DNA from: an uncultured Campylobacterales bacterium
GTDB lineage: Bacteria > Campylobacterota > Campylobacteria > Campylobacterales > Arcobacteraceae
Reading direction: 5' to 3'
Assembly (NCBI GenBank): GCA_947494995.1
Contig: CANLWY010000004.1
Coordinates: 210,352-274,351, forward strand
Length of the DNA stretch: 64,000 nt
Shown here: positions 7,639 to 17,463 of the stretch, one piece after another
Layout of the letters: every line of letters starts with the position of its first letter
Position numbering within the stretch: position 1 is the first letter of the stretch
The notes under the pieces: generated by a model
Databases searched by the model: none
Seen by the model: the letters and a program-made list of their open reading frames with translations, nothing else
Told to the model about the DNA's origin: nothing
Position numbers and translations under genes: made by a program

Positions 7639-9555
7639 TTATTTTATACTAAATTCTTGTTTCATACTATTTGATAAAAGTTTAAGGTTTTGCTCTTCTA
7701 TTTTATTATCTGCTTGTTTTTCAAGGTTTCTAATATTGTCATGAAATTTACAAAAGAAATCTACCATTTTTGGAGAAATGTCATTTGTATTATTTACATG
7801 GGCTCCTGATTCAAGCATTAGTTTAACTAAATCATATTTCCCCATAAATGCAGCATAGTTAATTGGCAAAACACCAAATTTATCAGCTTCATTTATGATG
7901 TTTTCATCATGAGCATGAATAAGTTTGAAGAATCTTAAATCATCTTTCCATATGGCATTATGAATAGCTGTTCGACCATTACTATCTTTTGCATAAGCAT
8001 CAGGTTTAGAATTCAGAAGAACTTTTAGTGTATATTCACATTTTTCATTAATTGCTTTATGTAAAAGTGAGTTTCCTTTTAAATCTTTAGTATCTATTTC
8101 TACTCCAATATTTATTAGGTTTTGCAAAGTTTCTAAGTATATCTTTTGATTGAAAGTTGGTGAACTTTCAGCATACTCCATCAGGTAAAAAATGATATTG
8201 TGTCCATCTTTATCTTTCATATTTATATTTATTCCATAAGCTCTTAGAATTTTAAATAATTCATAGTTAAAGAATATAATTGGGTCAAAAAATAAAGGAT
8301 GACCTTTAGAATTTAGTTTAGATAGATTTACTTTACTGTTTTCTATTACAAGTCTTAGCATATCAATATAATCAGCAGAGTTACTTATTCTTTCAAGAAG
8401 AGATTGATCAATTTGTTTTTTATTGTAAAAATGAAGAATCACGTCAATAAGTTTTTCAATAACGGTTGAACCTTTAGTATCTGCCAAATTTACATCAGCT
8501 CCTGCTTTAAGAAGTGACTTTATATATTTTGAAGCTTTCATTCCTTTTAGAGCGCAATCTGTTAATATAGTTTCTCCATCAATATTCTGATCGTTTATAT
8601 GCAAAGAGTCATGTTTAATAAATATGTCAATAAGGTTTTCGTCTAAACTTCTCATGACAGTAAAGAATACAGTCTCTTTTCTATTATCAATTGCATCAAC
8701 TTGAATACCCTCTTTAATAAGTTTTTTTATCATTTTAAGGTGAGACTCTTTCATATCTTTGTCTTCATCTTCTAGCTCTAAATAGTTAGTTACTGATTGC
8801 ATTAAAATTGTTCTGTTATTAGAGTCTTTACTATTTAAATCACATCCAAGTTCAATAGCTTTATCTAAAACAGCTTCATTTTCAATACCTTTGGAAATTG
8901 CATAAAAAAGAAAGTTTTTACCATTTTTATCTAAAATTGTTGGGTCTGCTCCTTCTTCCATTAGGTTCATTGCAAGTTCATTGTTTTTTAAAACTGCTTC
9001 TTTATGAAGTATACTATTCCCTTCATTGTTTACTTTGTTTATATCAATTTCTTTATTTTTGATTACTTTATCAATGAATTCTTTACTTCCATTTGCTATT
9101 GCATCAAAAATTAGATTATTTCCATGAGAATCAGAATTGTTGAGACTTTGAGTATGTTCAAAAAGTGTATGTATTGTTTTTTTCCCAGATATTACAACTT
9201 CTTGAAGAGCTGTTCTATTGTGTTTATTTACATGTTCAGTATTTGCACCTTCTGAGATTAAAAATCTAGTTACTTCATTGTTATTTGATAATGCTGCGTA
9301 AAAAAGAGCAGTTTCATTATCTTCATTTTGAGCTTCCATATCAACACCTTGTTCTAGGAGCCATTTTGCAGACTCAAGGCAACCTTTTTTTACGCAAAGA
9401 TGAAGATATGTTTCTCCCTTATCATTTTTTTTATTTAAATCAATTTTATTACTGAATTTTTCTTCAATATTGTCTGATATAAAGATAGGGTTAAGTAGTT
9501 CTTTTAAAAAGTCTTCTTCTGTAAATTTCTTTTTTTTCAAAAATTTTTTAATCAT
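7639..9555 (-). CDS. Ankyrin-repeat protein
   Basis: 638 residues made largely of ankyrin repeats from about residue 40 to 600. Units follow the pattern G-x-T-x-LHxA...LLxxGA, for example KGETYLHLCVKKG and NETALFYAALSNN. There is no signal peptide or membrane helix; the N-terminus is lysine-rich (KKFLKKKKFTEEDF). Ankyrin stacks bind proteins; no catalytic domain is visible, so a cytosolic scaffold or regulator is the likely role. In free-living bacteria such proteins are also common and need not be effectors. It is divergent from the thiamine-binding gene. Confidence 0.88.
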   Translation of the reverse strand: MIKKFLKKKKFTEEDFLKELLNPIFISDNIEEKFSNKIDLNKKNDKGETYLHLCVKKGCLESAKWLLEQGVDMEAQNEDNETALFYAALSNNNEVTRFLISEGANTEHVNKHNRTALQEVVISGKKTIHTLFEHTQSLNNSDSHGNNLIFDAIANGSKEFIDKVIKNKEIDINKVNNEGNSILHKEAVLKNNELAMNLMEEGADPTILDKNGKNFLFYAISKGIENEAVLDKAIELGCDLNSKDSNNRTILMQSVTNYLELEDEDKDMKESHLKMIKKLIKEGIQVDAIDNRKETVFFTVMRSLDENLIDIFIKHDSLHINDQNIDGETILTDCALKGMKASKYIKSLLKAGADVNLADTKGSTVIEKLIDVILHFYNKKQIDQSLLERISNSADYIDMLRLVIENSKVNLSKLNSKGHPLFFDPIIFFNYELFKILRAYGININMKDKDGHNIIFYLMEYAESSPTFNQKIYLETLQNLINIGVEIDTKDLKGNSLLHKAINEKCEYTLKVLLNSKPDAYAKDSNGRTAIHNAIWKDDLRFFKLIHAHDENIINEADKFGVLPINYAAFMGKYDLVKLMLESGAHVNNTNDISPKMVDFFCKFHDNIRNLEKQADNKIEEQNLKLLSNSMKQEFSIK

Positions 9556-9692
9556 GCATTTCTTCTTTTATATAAAAATAATAAGTAATGTATTTTATAA
9601 TTAAATCACTTAAATCCTTTTTTTTATGTTATGAATCTTGGATATTTATATTTTCTTAGATAAAATTTTAAAAATGTAAAAAAGGAAAGTCT

Positions 9693-10007
9693 ATGAGTGT
9701 ATTATTACAAATGGCTATGTTTCCTACAGATAAAAGTGGAAGCAAAAGTAAGCAGGTTTCAGAACTTGTTAAAATAATTAGAAATAGTGGATACCCATAT
9801 AAACTTACTGCAATGGCAACTGTAATTGAAACACAAAAAATGTCAGAAGCTTTAGATGTAGTTCAAAATTGTTATGAAAAACTTGAAGAATTAGGATGTG
9901 AAAGAGTTTATTCTACTTTAACATTTGATATTAGAAAAGGTCATGACAATAGGTTAGAAGGAAAAGTTAAATCTGTAGAGGATAAAATAGGGAAGGTTTC
10001 AAAATAG
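9693..10007 (+). CDS. MTH1187/YkoF-like thiamine-binding family protein
   Basis: 104 residues matching the MTH1187 (former DUF77) family: MSVLLQMAMFPTD, then SYPYKL-type SGYPYKLTAMATVIE, and GCERVYSTLTFDIRKG near the C-terminus. Family structures form a ferredoxin-like fold; related YkoF binds thiamine pyrimidine precursors. AAAGGAAAG precedes the ATG. No TPP riboswitch was recognised upstream. Convergent with rnhB. Confidence 0.75.
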   Translation: MSVLLQMAMFPTDKSGSKSKQVSELVKIIRNSGYPYKLTAMATVIETQKMSEALDVVQNCYEKLEELGCERVYSTLTFDIRKGHDNRLEGKVKSVEDKIGKVSK

Positions 10008-10025
10008 TCTAAAATAGACTTTTTT
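10006..10025. terminator. Short hairpin terminator between convergent genes
   Basis: AGTCT (10006-10010) pairs with AGACT (10016-10020), followed by a run of T on the plus strand. It lies exactly at the convergent ends of the thiamine-binding gene and rnhB. The stem is short, so strength is doubtful. Confidence 0.4.
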
Positions 10026-10581
10026 GAACTCCTACATTCTCTTCTCCTAGAGCTTTAAGCTTAAAAGAAAAACGATGTTCATCACTTCGTCCAAACTCTT
10101 TTATTTTTTCTACATGGGCTTTTGTTCCATAGCCTTTATGTTTTTCAAAATCATAATTTGGATATTTCGAAGAGATTTCAATCATATATCTATCACGACT
10201 CACTTTTGCTATAATTGAAGCTGCACTAACTTCCACTACACTTGCATCTGCTTTTATTTTATGTTGTAAAGTCTCTATTCCAAATGAGGTATTTCCATCC
10301 ATTAAAAAACTATCTGCTTTATCTTTTAATTTTTCCATTATCTCTTTAATTGAGTTTTTTAAACAAGTAGAAATTCCCTTTTCATCAATCTCTTTTGCAC
10401 TTGTAAAAACTATATGATAATCACACTTTTCTTTTATTTCATAAAATAAGGCTTCTCTTTTTTTTTCACTTAATACCTTTGAGTCATTTAAGCCTTTAAT
10501 CTCTTCTTTTATAATCGCTCCTGCTACAGTAAGAGGACCCGCAATTGGTCCTCTACCTGCTTCATCTATTCCACATAACAT
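10009..10581 (-). CDS. rnhB: Ribonuclease HII
   Basis: 190 residues. The N-terminus MLCGIDEAGRGPIAGPL holds the DEAGRG signature with the first catalytic Asp and Glu; the central SFLMDGN and SVVEVSAASIIAKVSRD supply the remaining catalytic acids of the DEDD set. The enzyme cuts RNA in RNA-DNA hybrids and excises misincorporated ribonucleotides. Length is normal for the family. A second RNase H (type I) is encoded at 29918. Confidence 0.95.
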   Translation of the reverse strand: MLCGIDEAGRGPIAGPLTVAGAIIKEEIKGLNDSKVLSEKKREALFYEIKEKCDYHIVFTSAKEIDEKGISTCLKNSIKEIMEKLKDKADSFLMDGNTSFGIETLQHKIKADASVVEVSAASIIAKVSRDRYMIEISSKYPNYDFEKHKGYGTKAHVEKIKEFGRSDEHRFSFKLKALGEENVGVQKSLF

Positions 10582-10681
10582 AACTTTCTATAATCCTATT
10601 TATTCTATATCTTAAACTAGATATAATTTTACTGTAAAAATATAGTATAATAGATTTACTAAAACAAAAAAGGCATATGTT

Positions 10682-11794
10682 TTGAGTGCAAATAAAAAAA
10701 TTAGTATAGGATTAGTTGGATTTTTTTTTATTACTATACTTATTTTTTTATATAGTAAATCCTTAGAAAAAGAGATTAAAATTGGTTTTATTGGGGCATT
10801 GACTGGAAAATACTCTGTTTTAGGGAATGCAATGATGAATGGAGTTTTATTAGCTTTTGATGAAGTGAATTATGAAATCAATGGCAGAAAAATAAAATTA
10901 GTGTTTAAAGATGATAAGCAAAATGCTACATTAAATGAAGAAATAGTAAATGAGTTTATTAATAAGGGTATGAAAGTAATAATAGGAAATGTAACTAGTA
11001 CAATGAGTAAGATTTCCATCTCTATTATAAACAATCATAAAGATATGTTTATGATTTCGGCAGCATCAGCAAGTAATGAGTTTTCAGGAAAAGATGATCA
11101 GTTTTTTAGAGTGCATGTTGCCAATAATAGTAAAAGATTTGAATCTTTTACAAAGTTTGTATTGAAAAATGGATATAAGAAAGTATATGGAATATATGAT
11201 CCTTTTAATGCAACCTATGCAAAAGATTATATAGTAAATTTTGAAAAAAGTTTTATCTCAAATGGTGGAGAGAGTTTTCTAGCGTATGAAAAAACAAATA
11301 CAAATCTTGATATCTTAGTATCTGATGTAAAAAAGAAAAAACCTGATATTATTTTAATATGTGCAAACTCAGTTGACTCTGCAAGGGTTTTACAATATTT
11401 TAGACTAAAAGGGATCAAGACTCAGTTTGCAATGGCAGAGTGGGCAAGAACACCTTCTTTTTTAGAAAACAGTGGAAAAACTTCAGAAGGTGTTATTTTT
11501 AATATTGACTATGATGAGAAATCAACAAATCCAAGATATTTAAAATTTTTAGAGAATTATAAAAAGAAATATAATAGTAAACCTTCAATGTATGCTGCAA
11601 AAGCATATGAACTTAGTAGAATAATTATAGAGAGTTTAGAATCTGTTGATGAGACAAAAGTCAAGCAATATATATTAGAAAAAAGAAGTTTTGATGGTTT
11701 ACAGGATATTATTGTTTTTGATGAGTATGGTGATGTTATAAGAGAATTTTACAATTTCAAAGTTAAAAATGCAGAGTATGTAAGAATAAAATGA
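10682..11794 (+). CDS. Periplasmic-binding (Leu/Ile/Val type) protein coupled to a kinase
   Basis: 370 residues: an N-terminal hydrophobic anchor or signal (about 7-23) and a type I periplasmic-binding fold beginning EIKIGFIGALTGKYSVLGNAMMNGV, typical of branched-chain amino acid/amide receptors (Peripla_BP_6). The start used is TTG 10682; the upstream ATG runs into an immediate stop. No ABC permease or ATPase genes accompany it. Instead the stop overlaps (ATGA) the start of a sensor kinase, so it more likely works as the ligand-recognition partner of that kinase than in transport. Ligand unknown. Confidence 0.85.
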   Translation: MSANKKISIGLVGFFFITILIFLYSKSLEKEIKIGFIGALTGKYSVLGNAMMNGVLLAFDEVNYEINGRKIKLVFKDDKQNATLNEEIVNEFINKGMKVIIGNVTSTMSKISISIINNHKDMFMISAASASNEFSGKDDQFFRVHVANNSKRFESFTKFVLKNGYKKVYGIYDPFNATYAKDYIVNFEKSFISNGGESFLAYEKTNTNLDILVSDVKKKKPDIILICANSVDSARVLQYFRLKGIKTQFAMAEWARTPSFLENSGKTSEGVIFNIDYDEKSTNPRYLKFLENYKKKYNSKPSMYAAKAYELSRIIIESLESVDETKVKQYILEKRSFDGLQDIIVFDEYGDVIREFYNFKVKNAEYVRIK

Positions 11795-13941
11795 CACAAA
11801 AAAAAAGTTTAAAAAAAGAGATACTTCAACTCTTAATCTTATTTTCAATTGTAACTATAAGTATTATTGGTTTTTTATCAATTTATAGTCAATATAGTTC
11901 AAAGATTGAGATTATAAAACATAATCAAAATCTTGTTTTAAAGCAGGTTGAGAAAGAGGTTCAAAAATTAATTTTAGAGATTGAATCAATTGAAAACTAT
12001 TTAACACGAAATGATCCTTTTGAAAAAAGTTTATTGAAAAATATTGTAGAGACAAATAACAATATATCTTCCATATTAATTTTAGATAAAGAAGGAATTA
12101 TAGAAGAGTTTTATGCTATGTCAAATTTAAATTTATTTAAAGGGTTTGATTATTCAAATAAAGCTTATTTTAAAAATTTAAAAAATAACTCCTCTTATTG
12201 GTCAAGTGTCTTTTTATCGACACTTGATGAAACACCTTCTATCTCTTATAGTTTTAGAATGAATGGGAAGATTTGTGTTTTTATGATTAATTTATCAGAA
12301 TTATCAGATTTTATGCTTCGATTTAAAAATAGTGACAATACACATATGATTAGAATGATTGATAATTCAGGAGTTTTAATCATAAATCCTGATGCAAAAC
12401 AGTTAGTTGTACAAAGATTTAATGCAAGTAGAGCAGATGTATTTAAAAAACTTATCAATAGTGGTAAACCTTACACACAAGTGGTTTTTAAATCAATTAA
12501 AGAGTATGGAAATCAATTTGGAGCATTTACAAAAATAGATAAAACAGGTTGGTATATAATAGTTAGGGAGAGTCATGATTTGATTCTAAAATCTTTGAAT
12601 AATATAATATTTTCTTTTGTATTCTCAATAGTTCTTCTAATTATCTGCTCAATATACTTTTCTTTTAAAATTTCAAAAAAAATTTTTAAATCTTTTGATG
12701 ATATGCAGATGATTACTTCTAAGATAGCAGATGGAAATTATAATATAGAATTAAAAGATCTGCATTATGATGAGTTTAATAAACTTCTTAATAGTTTTAA
12801 TAGAATGCAAATAGAGATTGATAAAAGAGAAGATTATCTAGAGAATTCTTTATCTAGTTTTAAATCTTTGTTTAATTCAACAATGGAGTCTGTAATTCTA
12901 AGTGAAAATGGTATTATTGTTGATGTAAACGATGTATCTCTTGATCTTTTGGAAGCAAAAAAGAAAGAAGAACTTGTTGGTAAAAAACTTATTGACTTTG
13001 TTGCTACAGAATATATTAGTTTAGTTAAAGACTCCCTATCAAAAGATATACAACCATATGAAGTTGAGTTTATAAAGTTAGATGGAACAAAGATACATGC
13101 TTTAGTTCAAGGGAAAAATTTGAAACTACGGGGCAAAAATATTAGACTTTCTGCAATCATTGATATAACAGAGCTTAAAAATAAAAACCAGTTACTTTCT
13201 CAACAGTCTAAGATGGCATCTATGGGAGAGATGATTGGAAATATTGCTCATCAATGGAGACAGCCTTTAAGTATAATTAGTACTTGTGCAAGTGGTATTA
13301 AATTAGAAAAAGAGTTTGGAAATTTAAATGATGAAAAGTTAGAAAAGTCAATGGATTTAATAGTTCAAAACTCTCAATATTTATCATGTACGATTGATGA
13401 TTTTAGAAATTTTTTTAAGTCAGATAAAAATCAAGAGAGATTTGTTGTAAATAATATTGTAGAGAAGTCCTTGCAACTTTTAAAATCTACTTTAAAGAAT
13501 AATGAGATAGAAATTATAACAAATTTTAGTGATAAAAAGTTTGAGCATGAAGGATATCCTAATGAACTAATTCAAGTTTTAATTAATATTATAAATAATT
13601 CAAGGGATGCTTTTAATAGTAAGGATATTTACCCACGATTTATAGAGATTAAAGAGGTCCATAACTTAAATTCATATGAATTACAAATAAAAGATAATGC
13701 AGGAGGAATACCTGATACTATTATAAATAGAATTTTTGATCCTTATTTTACAACTAAACATAAATCACAAGGAACAGGTATTGGTTTATATATGTCTCAC
13801 CAAATAATAGTTGACCATATGAATGGAGAATTAAAGTGTAAAAACATTAAGTTTAAACATGAAAATGATATTTATGATGGTTGTTGTTTTTATATAACTT
13901 TATATGATAATACTGAACATAATTACACTTATATAATATGA
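11791..13941 (+). CDS. Sensor histidine kinase with Cache, HAMP and PAS domains
   Basis: 716 residues. TM1 (about 14-32), a periplasmic double-Cache region (about 40-270, ending KTGWYIIVRE), TM2 (about 275-297), HAMP (about 298-350), PAS (about 365-470), then the dimerisation domain with phospho-acceptor His487 in AHQWRQPLS and a HATPase_c domain (NxxxN region IINNSRDAF, DNAGGIP, GTGIGLYMS). No receiver domain and no adjacent response regulator, so the partner is encoded elsewhere. Translational coupling with the binding protein upstream suggests a two-part ligand sensor. Confidence 0.9.
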   Translation: MTQKKSLKKEILQLLILFSIVTISIIGFLSIYSQYSSKIEIIKHNQNLVLKQVEKEVQKLILEIESIENYLTRNDPFEKSLLKNIVETNNNISSILILDKEGIIEEFYAMSNLNLFKGFDYSNKAYFKNLKNNSSYWSSVFLSTLDETPSISYSFRMNGKICVFMINLSELSDFMLRFKNSDNTHMIRMIDNSGVLIINPDAKQLVVQRFNASRADVFKKLINSGKPYTQVVFKSIKEYGNQFGAFTKIDKTGWYIIVRESHDLILKSLNNIIFSFVFSIVLLIICSIYFSFKISKKIFKSFDDMQMITSKIADGNYNIELKDLHYDEFNKLLNSFNRMQIEIDKREDYLENSLSSFKSLFNSTMESVILSENGIIVDVNDVSLDLLEAKKKEELVGKKLIDFVATEYISLVKDSLSKDIQPYEVEFIKLDGTKIHALVQGKNLKLRGKNIRLSAIIDITELKNKNQLLSQQSKMASMGEMIGNIAHQWRQPLSIISTCASGIKLEKEFGNLNDEKLEKSMDLIVQNSQYLSCTIDDFRNFFKSDKNQERFVVNNIVEKSLQLLKSTLKNNEIEIITNFSDKKFEHEGYPNELIQVLINIINNSRDAFNSKDIYPRFIEIKEVHNLNSYELQIKDNAGGIPDTIINRIFDPYFTTKHKSQGTGIGLYMSHQIIVDHMNGELKCKNIKFKHENDIYDGCCFYITLYDNTEHNYTYII

Positions 13942-13962
13942 CTTGACAAATATGCACTCAAG
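13942..13962 (+). promoter_or_regulatory. HAIR operator (HspR-type) at clpB
   Basis: CTTGACA, seven bases, then ACTCAAG. The right half matches the HspR-associated inverted repeat consensus CTTGAGT-N7-ACTCAAG exactly and the left half at five of seven positions. HspR represses clpB, dnaK and groESL operons in Campylobacter and Helicobacter. Here the left half covers the -35 element, a fitting position for repression. Confidence 0.82.
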
Positions 13963-13972
13963 TTGCTATAAT
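13943..13972 (+). promoter_or_regulatory. Sigma-70 type promoter of clpB
   Basis: TTGACA (13943-13948) and TATAAT (13967-13972), spaced 18 bp, with an extended -10 TG upstream (TGCTATAAT). It starts right after the kinase stop codon and is overlapped by the HAIR repeat. Confidence 0.8.
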
Positions 13973-14005
13973 AAAATTAGCAATTAATACAAAGGAGTGC
14001 TAAAA

Positions 14006-16582
14006 ATGAATAAACTATTTGAAAAATTAACAAACCAACTAGCTGAAACAATCGATTCTTCGGTTGCATTATCTTTACATAATAAAAATCAAGAGGTCGA
14101 AATAATACATTTATTATGGGCTTTATTAACTAATACAAACTCAGTATTAAATCAATTATTAAATAAAATGAATGTTGATAAAGCAGCAATAGAGCTTGAA
14201 GCTAAATCTTATGCAGTTAAACTTCCTTCTGTGTCATCAGTTACAAAAGAGAATATAAAATTATCTAGAAGTTTAGTTCAAAGTTTAGAAAAAGCAGAAG
14301 GACAAGCTGTAAAATTAGGAGATAAGTTTATAGCTATTGATTCTTGGCTTATTGCAAATTTTGATTCTAAAGAGTTAAAAGAGGTATTAGGAAAGTATAT
14401 TGATTTAAGGGAAGCTATAAAAGAGCTTGAGGCTATGAGAGGTGGAAGTACTATTGATTCTTCAAGTGCAGATGAAAATCTTGAGGCTTTAGAAAAGTAT
14501 GGAATTGATTTAAATAAAAAAGCAATAGATGGTGAACTTGACCCTGTTATTGGAAGAGATGAACAAATTCAAAGAATGATGCAAATCTTAATTAGAAAAA
14601 CAAAAAATAATCCAATTTTACTTGGAGAACCAGGAACTGGTAAAACAGCAATTGCAGAAGGATTAGCACAAAGGATTGTAAATAAAGATGTTCCAACAAG
14701 TTTACAAAATAAAAAAGTTGTAACTCTAGATATGAGTGCAATGATTGCAGGAGCAAAATATAGAGGAGAGTTTGAAGATAGATTAAAATCAGTAATTGAT
14801 GAGGTTAAAAAAGCTGGGAATATCATTTTATTTATTGATGAGATTCATACAATAATTGGAGCAGGAGCTAGTGAAGGTTCTATGGATGCAGCAAATATCT
14901 TAAAGCCAAGCCTAGCAAGAGGCGAATTACATACAATAGGTGCAACAACATTAAAAGAGTATAGAAAGTATTTTGAAAAAGATGCAGCTATGCAAAGAAG
15001 GTTTCAACCTGTAAATGTAGATGAACCGTCAGTAAATGAAGCATTACAAATATTAAGAGGTATAAAAGAGAAACTTGAAACACACCATAATGTAACTATA
15101 AATGATTCGGCATTAGTTAGTGCAGCAAAGCTTTCAAATAGATATATCACAGATAGATTTTTACCAGATAAGGCTATTGACCTTATTGATGAAGCTGCAG
15201 CAGAACTTAAAATGCAAATAGAGTCAGAGCCAATTGCACTTTCTACTATAAAAAGAGAGATTCAAACAATAAATGTAGAAAAAGAAGCTCTAAAAATGGA
15301 AAAGTCAAAAAAGAATAAAGATAGACTTGAAGAGATTGAAAAAGAGCTTGCAAATAAAAATGAGCAGATGCAAAGTCTAGAAGCTAGATTTCAAAATGAA
15401 AAAGAGACTTTTAATGCTGCAAGTTCATTAAAAGCAAAAATTGATGAACTTAAAACAAGAGCAGAAAGAGCAAAAAGAGAGTCTAAGTTTGAAGAGGCAG
15501 CTCAAATAGAGTATGGAGAAATTCCTCAATTAGAAGAAAAAATAAAAGAAAATGAAGAGAAATGGAGAAGAATGCAAGAAGAGGGTACTCTTCTTAGAAA
15601 CTCTGTAGACGAAGAGGCTATTGCAAGCATTGTAAGTAGATGGACAGGAATACCTGTAAATAAAATGATGGATTCAGAAAAACAAAAAGTTTTAAGAGTT
15701 GAGTCAGTACTAAAAGAGGATGTAATAGGACAAGATGAAGCATTAAAGGCAATTTCAAGAGCAATTAAAAGAAATAAAGCAGGTTTGAGTGAAGATTCAA
15801 GACCAATAGGGTCATTTATGTTTTTAGGACCAACTGGTGTTGGTAAAACAGAATCAGCAAAAACTCTTGCAAAGTTTTTATTTGATGATGAAAAGTCACT
15901 TATAAGATTTGATATGAGTGAGTATATGGAAAAACATGCAGTTTCAAGATTAATAGGGGCAGCACCTGGGTATGTAGGATATGATGAAGGTGGACAATTA
16001 ACTGAGGCTGTTAGAAGAAAACCATATTCTGTAATACTATTTGATGAGATTGAAAAAGCGCACCCTGATGTATTTAATATCTTACTTCAAGTACTTGATG
16101 ATGGAAGATTAACTGACAACAAAGGTGTGACTGTTGATTTTAAAAATACTATTATTATATTAACATCAAATATTGGAAGTTCTAAAATTATTGAGATCTC
16201 GGATAAAGAAGCAAGACGTGCTGAGGTTTTAAATGATTTAAAACTACACTTTAGACCCGAGTTTTTAAATAGACTTGATGATATTGTGATTTTTGAACAG
16301 TTAGGATTAGATGCTATTACAAATATTGTAGATATTATGTTTAATAGTATTAAAGCAAAAGTTGCACAAAAAGATATAACTATCTCTTTAACGGCTAATG
16401 CAAAAGAGTTTATTGCAAATGCAGGTTTTGATCCAGTATATGGAGCAAGACCATTAAAAAGGGCTATTTATGAAATAGTTGAAGATAGACTTGCAGACTT
16501 GATTTTAGAGGATAAAATTTTTGAAGGTTCAAAAGTAGAATTTGATGTTCAAAATAGTGAAGTTATAACAACTATAAATTAA
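14006..16582 (+). CDS. clpB: ATP-dependent disaggregase ClpB
   Basis: 858 residues from ATG 14006; AAAGGAG lies 8 nt upstream, which decides against the in-frame GTG at 13997. An N-terminal Clp-N domain, first AAA+ module (Walker A GEPGTGKT, Walker [10 protein letters not shown]), the ClpB middle coiled coil (about 400-525), second AAA+ module ([21 protein letters not shown]) and the C-terminal D2-small domain are all present. The middle domain separates it from ClpA/ClpC. It rescues aggregated proteins together with DnaK. Expression is probably heat-inducible through HspR. Confidence 0.97.
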   Translation: MNKLFEKLTNQLAETIDSSVALSLHNKNQEVEIIHLLWALLTNTNSVLNQLLNKMNVDKAAIELEAKSYAVKLPSVSSVTKENIKLSRSLVQSLEKAEGQAVKLGDKFIAIDSWLIANFDSKELKEVLGKYIDLREAIKELEAMRGGSTIDSSSADENLEALEKYGIDLNKKAIDGELDPVIGRDEQIQRMMQILIRKTKNNPILLGEPGTGKTAIAEGLAQRIVNKDVPTSLQNKKVVTLDMSAMIAGAKYRGEFEDRLKSVIDEVKKAGNIILFIDEIHTIIGAGASEGSMDAANILKPSLARGELHTIGATTLKEYRKYFEKDAAMQRRFQPVNVDEPSVNEALQILRGIKEKLETHHNVTINDSALVSAAKLSNRYITDRFLPDKAIDLIDEAAAELKMQIESEPIALSTIKREIQTINVEKEALKMEKSKKNKDRLEEIEKELANKNEQMQSLEARFQNEKETFNAASSLKAKIDELKTRAERAKRESKFEEAAQIEYGEIPQLEEKIKENEEKWRRMQEEGTLLRNSVDEEAIASIVSRWTGIPVNKMMDSEKQKVLRVESVLKEDVIGQDEALKAISRAIKRNKAGLSEDSRPIGSFMFLGPTGVGKTESAKTLAKFLFDDEKSLIRFDMSEYMEKHAVSRLIGAAPGYVGYDEGGQLTEAVRRKPYSVILFDEIEKAHPDVFNILLQVLDDGRLTDNKGVTVDFKNTIIILTSNIGSSKIIEISDKEARRAEVLNDLKLHFRPEFLNRLDDIVIFEQLGLDAITNIVDIMFNSIKAKVAQKDITISLTANAKEFIANAGFDPVYGARPLKRAIYEIVEDRLADLILEDKIFEGSKVEFDVQNSEVITTIN

Positions 16583-16591
16583 TTTTTACAA

Positions 16592-16621
16592 AAACCTTAA
16601 ACTAAACAAGGTTTAAGGTTT
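16592..16621 (+). terminator. clpB terminator
   Basis: AAACCTTAAAC (16592-16602) and GTTTAAGGTTT (16611-16621) form a perfect 11-bp stem with an 8-nt loop, followed by CTTT, shortly after the clpB stop. Confidence 0.6.
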
Positions 16622-16628
16622 CTTTAAA

Positions 16629-16634
16629 TATAAT
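16629..16634 (+). promoter_or_regulatory. -10 element for the rpmH operon
   Basis: TATAAT 37 nt before the rpmH ATG. No clear -35 is seen, which is usual for Campylobacterota sigma-70 promoters. Confidence 0.5.
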
Positions 16635-16670
16635 ACGCGACTTAATTTGTGAATAGAGGAACTAAAGAAT

Positions 16671-16805
16671 ATGAAAAGAACATATCAACCGCATAACACG
16701 CCAAGAAAAAGAACGCACGGTTTTAGAATCAGAATGAAAACTAAGAACGGTAGAAAAGTAATTAAAGCTAGAAGAGCTAAAGGTAGAAAGAGATTAGCTA
16801 TCTAA
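16671..16805 (+). CDS. rpmH: Ribosomal protein bL34
   Basis: 44 residues, starting [18 protein letters not shown] and ending [10 protein letters not shown], the full-length bL34 signature. Preceded by GAGGAAC. First gene of the conserved rpmH-rnpA-yidD-yidC-jag-mnmE block. Confidence 0.97.
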   Translation: MKRTYQPHNTPRKRTHGFRIRMKTKNGRKVIKARRAKGRKRLAI

Positions 16806-17131
16806 GCAAAGAACACCGTCTTAACAATTCAAAAGATTTTAATAAACTTTATAAAAGCGGCAAAAAGTGGCATACCCACTCTTTTGTCGCTTTTTTTTCG
16901 CCTTATGAAAAGTTTGAACTAGCATTTGTTGCTTCAAAAAAAGTAGGTAATGCAGTAAAAAGAGCAAAGGCTAAAAGAAAATTAAGAGCTTTAACTTTGA
17001 AGTTTGAAAATAAAATTCAAACTGGAAAATATATCTTTGTAGCAAAAGATAGAATCTTTGAAAAAACTCCTAAAGAGTTGGAGCAAGATTTTAAATATGC
17101 TATGAAAAAAATGCAGTTATTAGATAAATGA
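16793..17131 (+). CDS. rnpA: Ribonuclease P protein component, with non-standard start
   Basis: The reading frame encodes [18 protein letters not shown], then [21 protein letters not shown], the RnpA signature, and ends overlapping the yidD start (ATGA). RnpA binds the RNase P RNA and helps 5' maturation of tRNA. No ATG, GTG or TTG exists in frame between the upstream stop TAG (16784-16786) and a TTG near 16997, which would delete more than half of the protein. The best candidate is ATT at 16793, inside the rpmH end, giving 112 residues. Start by ATT, or coupled reinitiation from rpmH, is inferred; a sequencing error is possible. Confidence 0.85.
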   Translation: MSYLSKEHRLNNSKDFNKLYKSGKKWHTHSFVAFFSPYEKFELAFVASKKVGNAVKRAKAKRKLRALTLKFENKIQTGKYIFVAKDRIFEKTPKELEQDFKYAMKKMQLLDK

Positions 17132-17463
17132 AAACTATTTTTAGATATTTAATAAGATTTTATCAACGATATCTTTCCGTAATCTCATTTGGATCATGTA
17201 GATATTATCCAACTTGTTCCAATTATGCCATCTGGCAACTAGAAAATAATACTTTTTTTAAGGCAATTTATTTTACAATATCACGCATATTAAAATGTAA
17301 CCAACTTTTTCCTGGAGGATTTGATTATCCAATAGTTAAAATTGTAAGACATAATAATATCAACTTTAAAAAAATAAAAGTCAAATATTGGTTAGTTCCA
17401 ATAAGTGACAAAAGATACCTCATAGTAAAAAACCGGGAGTGGAAAAACAATAATGTTAAATAA
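17128..17463 (+). CDS. yidD: Membrane protein insertion efficiency factor YidD
   Basis: 111 residues with the family core: RFYQRYLS, CRYYPTCSNYA (conserved cysteines) and KCNQLFPGGFDYP. The basic, amphipathic small protein sits at the inner membrane and assists YidC-dependent insertion. It overlaps rnpA by 4 nt and yidC by 11 nt. The C-terminal tail is somewhat longer than in E. coli (85 residues). Confidence 0.93.
   Translation: MKTIFRYLIRFYQRYLSVISFGSCRYYPTCSNYAIWQLENNTFFKAIYFTISRILKCNQLFPGGFDYPIVKIVRHNNINFKKIKVKYWLVPISDKRYLIVKNREWKNNNVK

Noticed and set aside
9556..9692. Possible TPP riboswitch before the thiamine-binding family gene
   Set aside because: No THI-box-like conserved segments (such as CTGAGA) are present and the gap is short and AT-rich.
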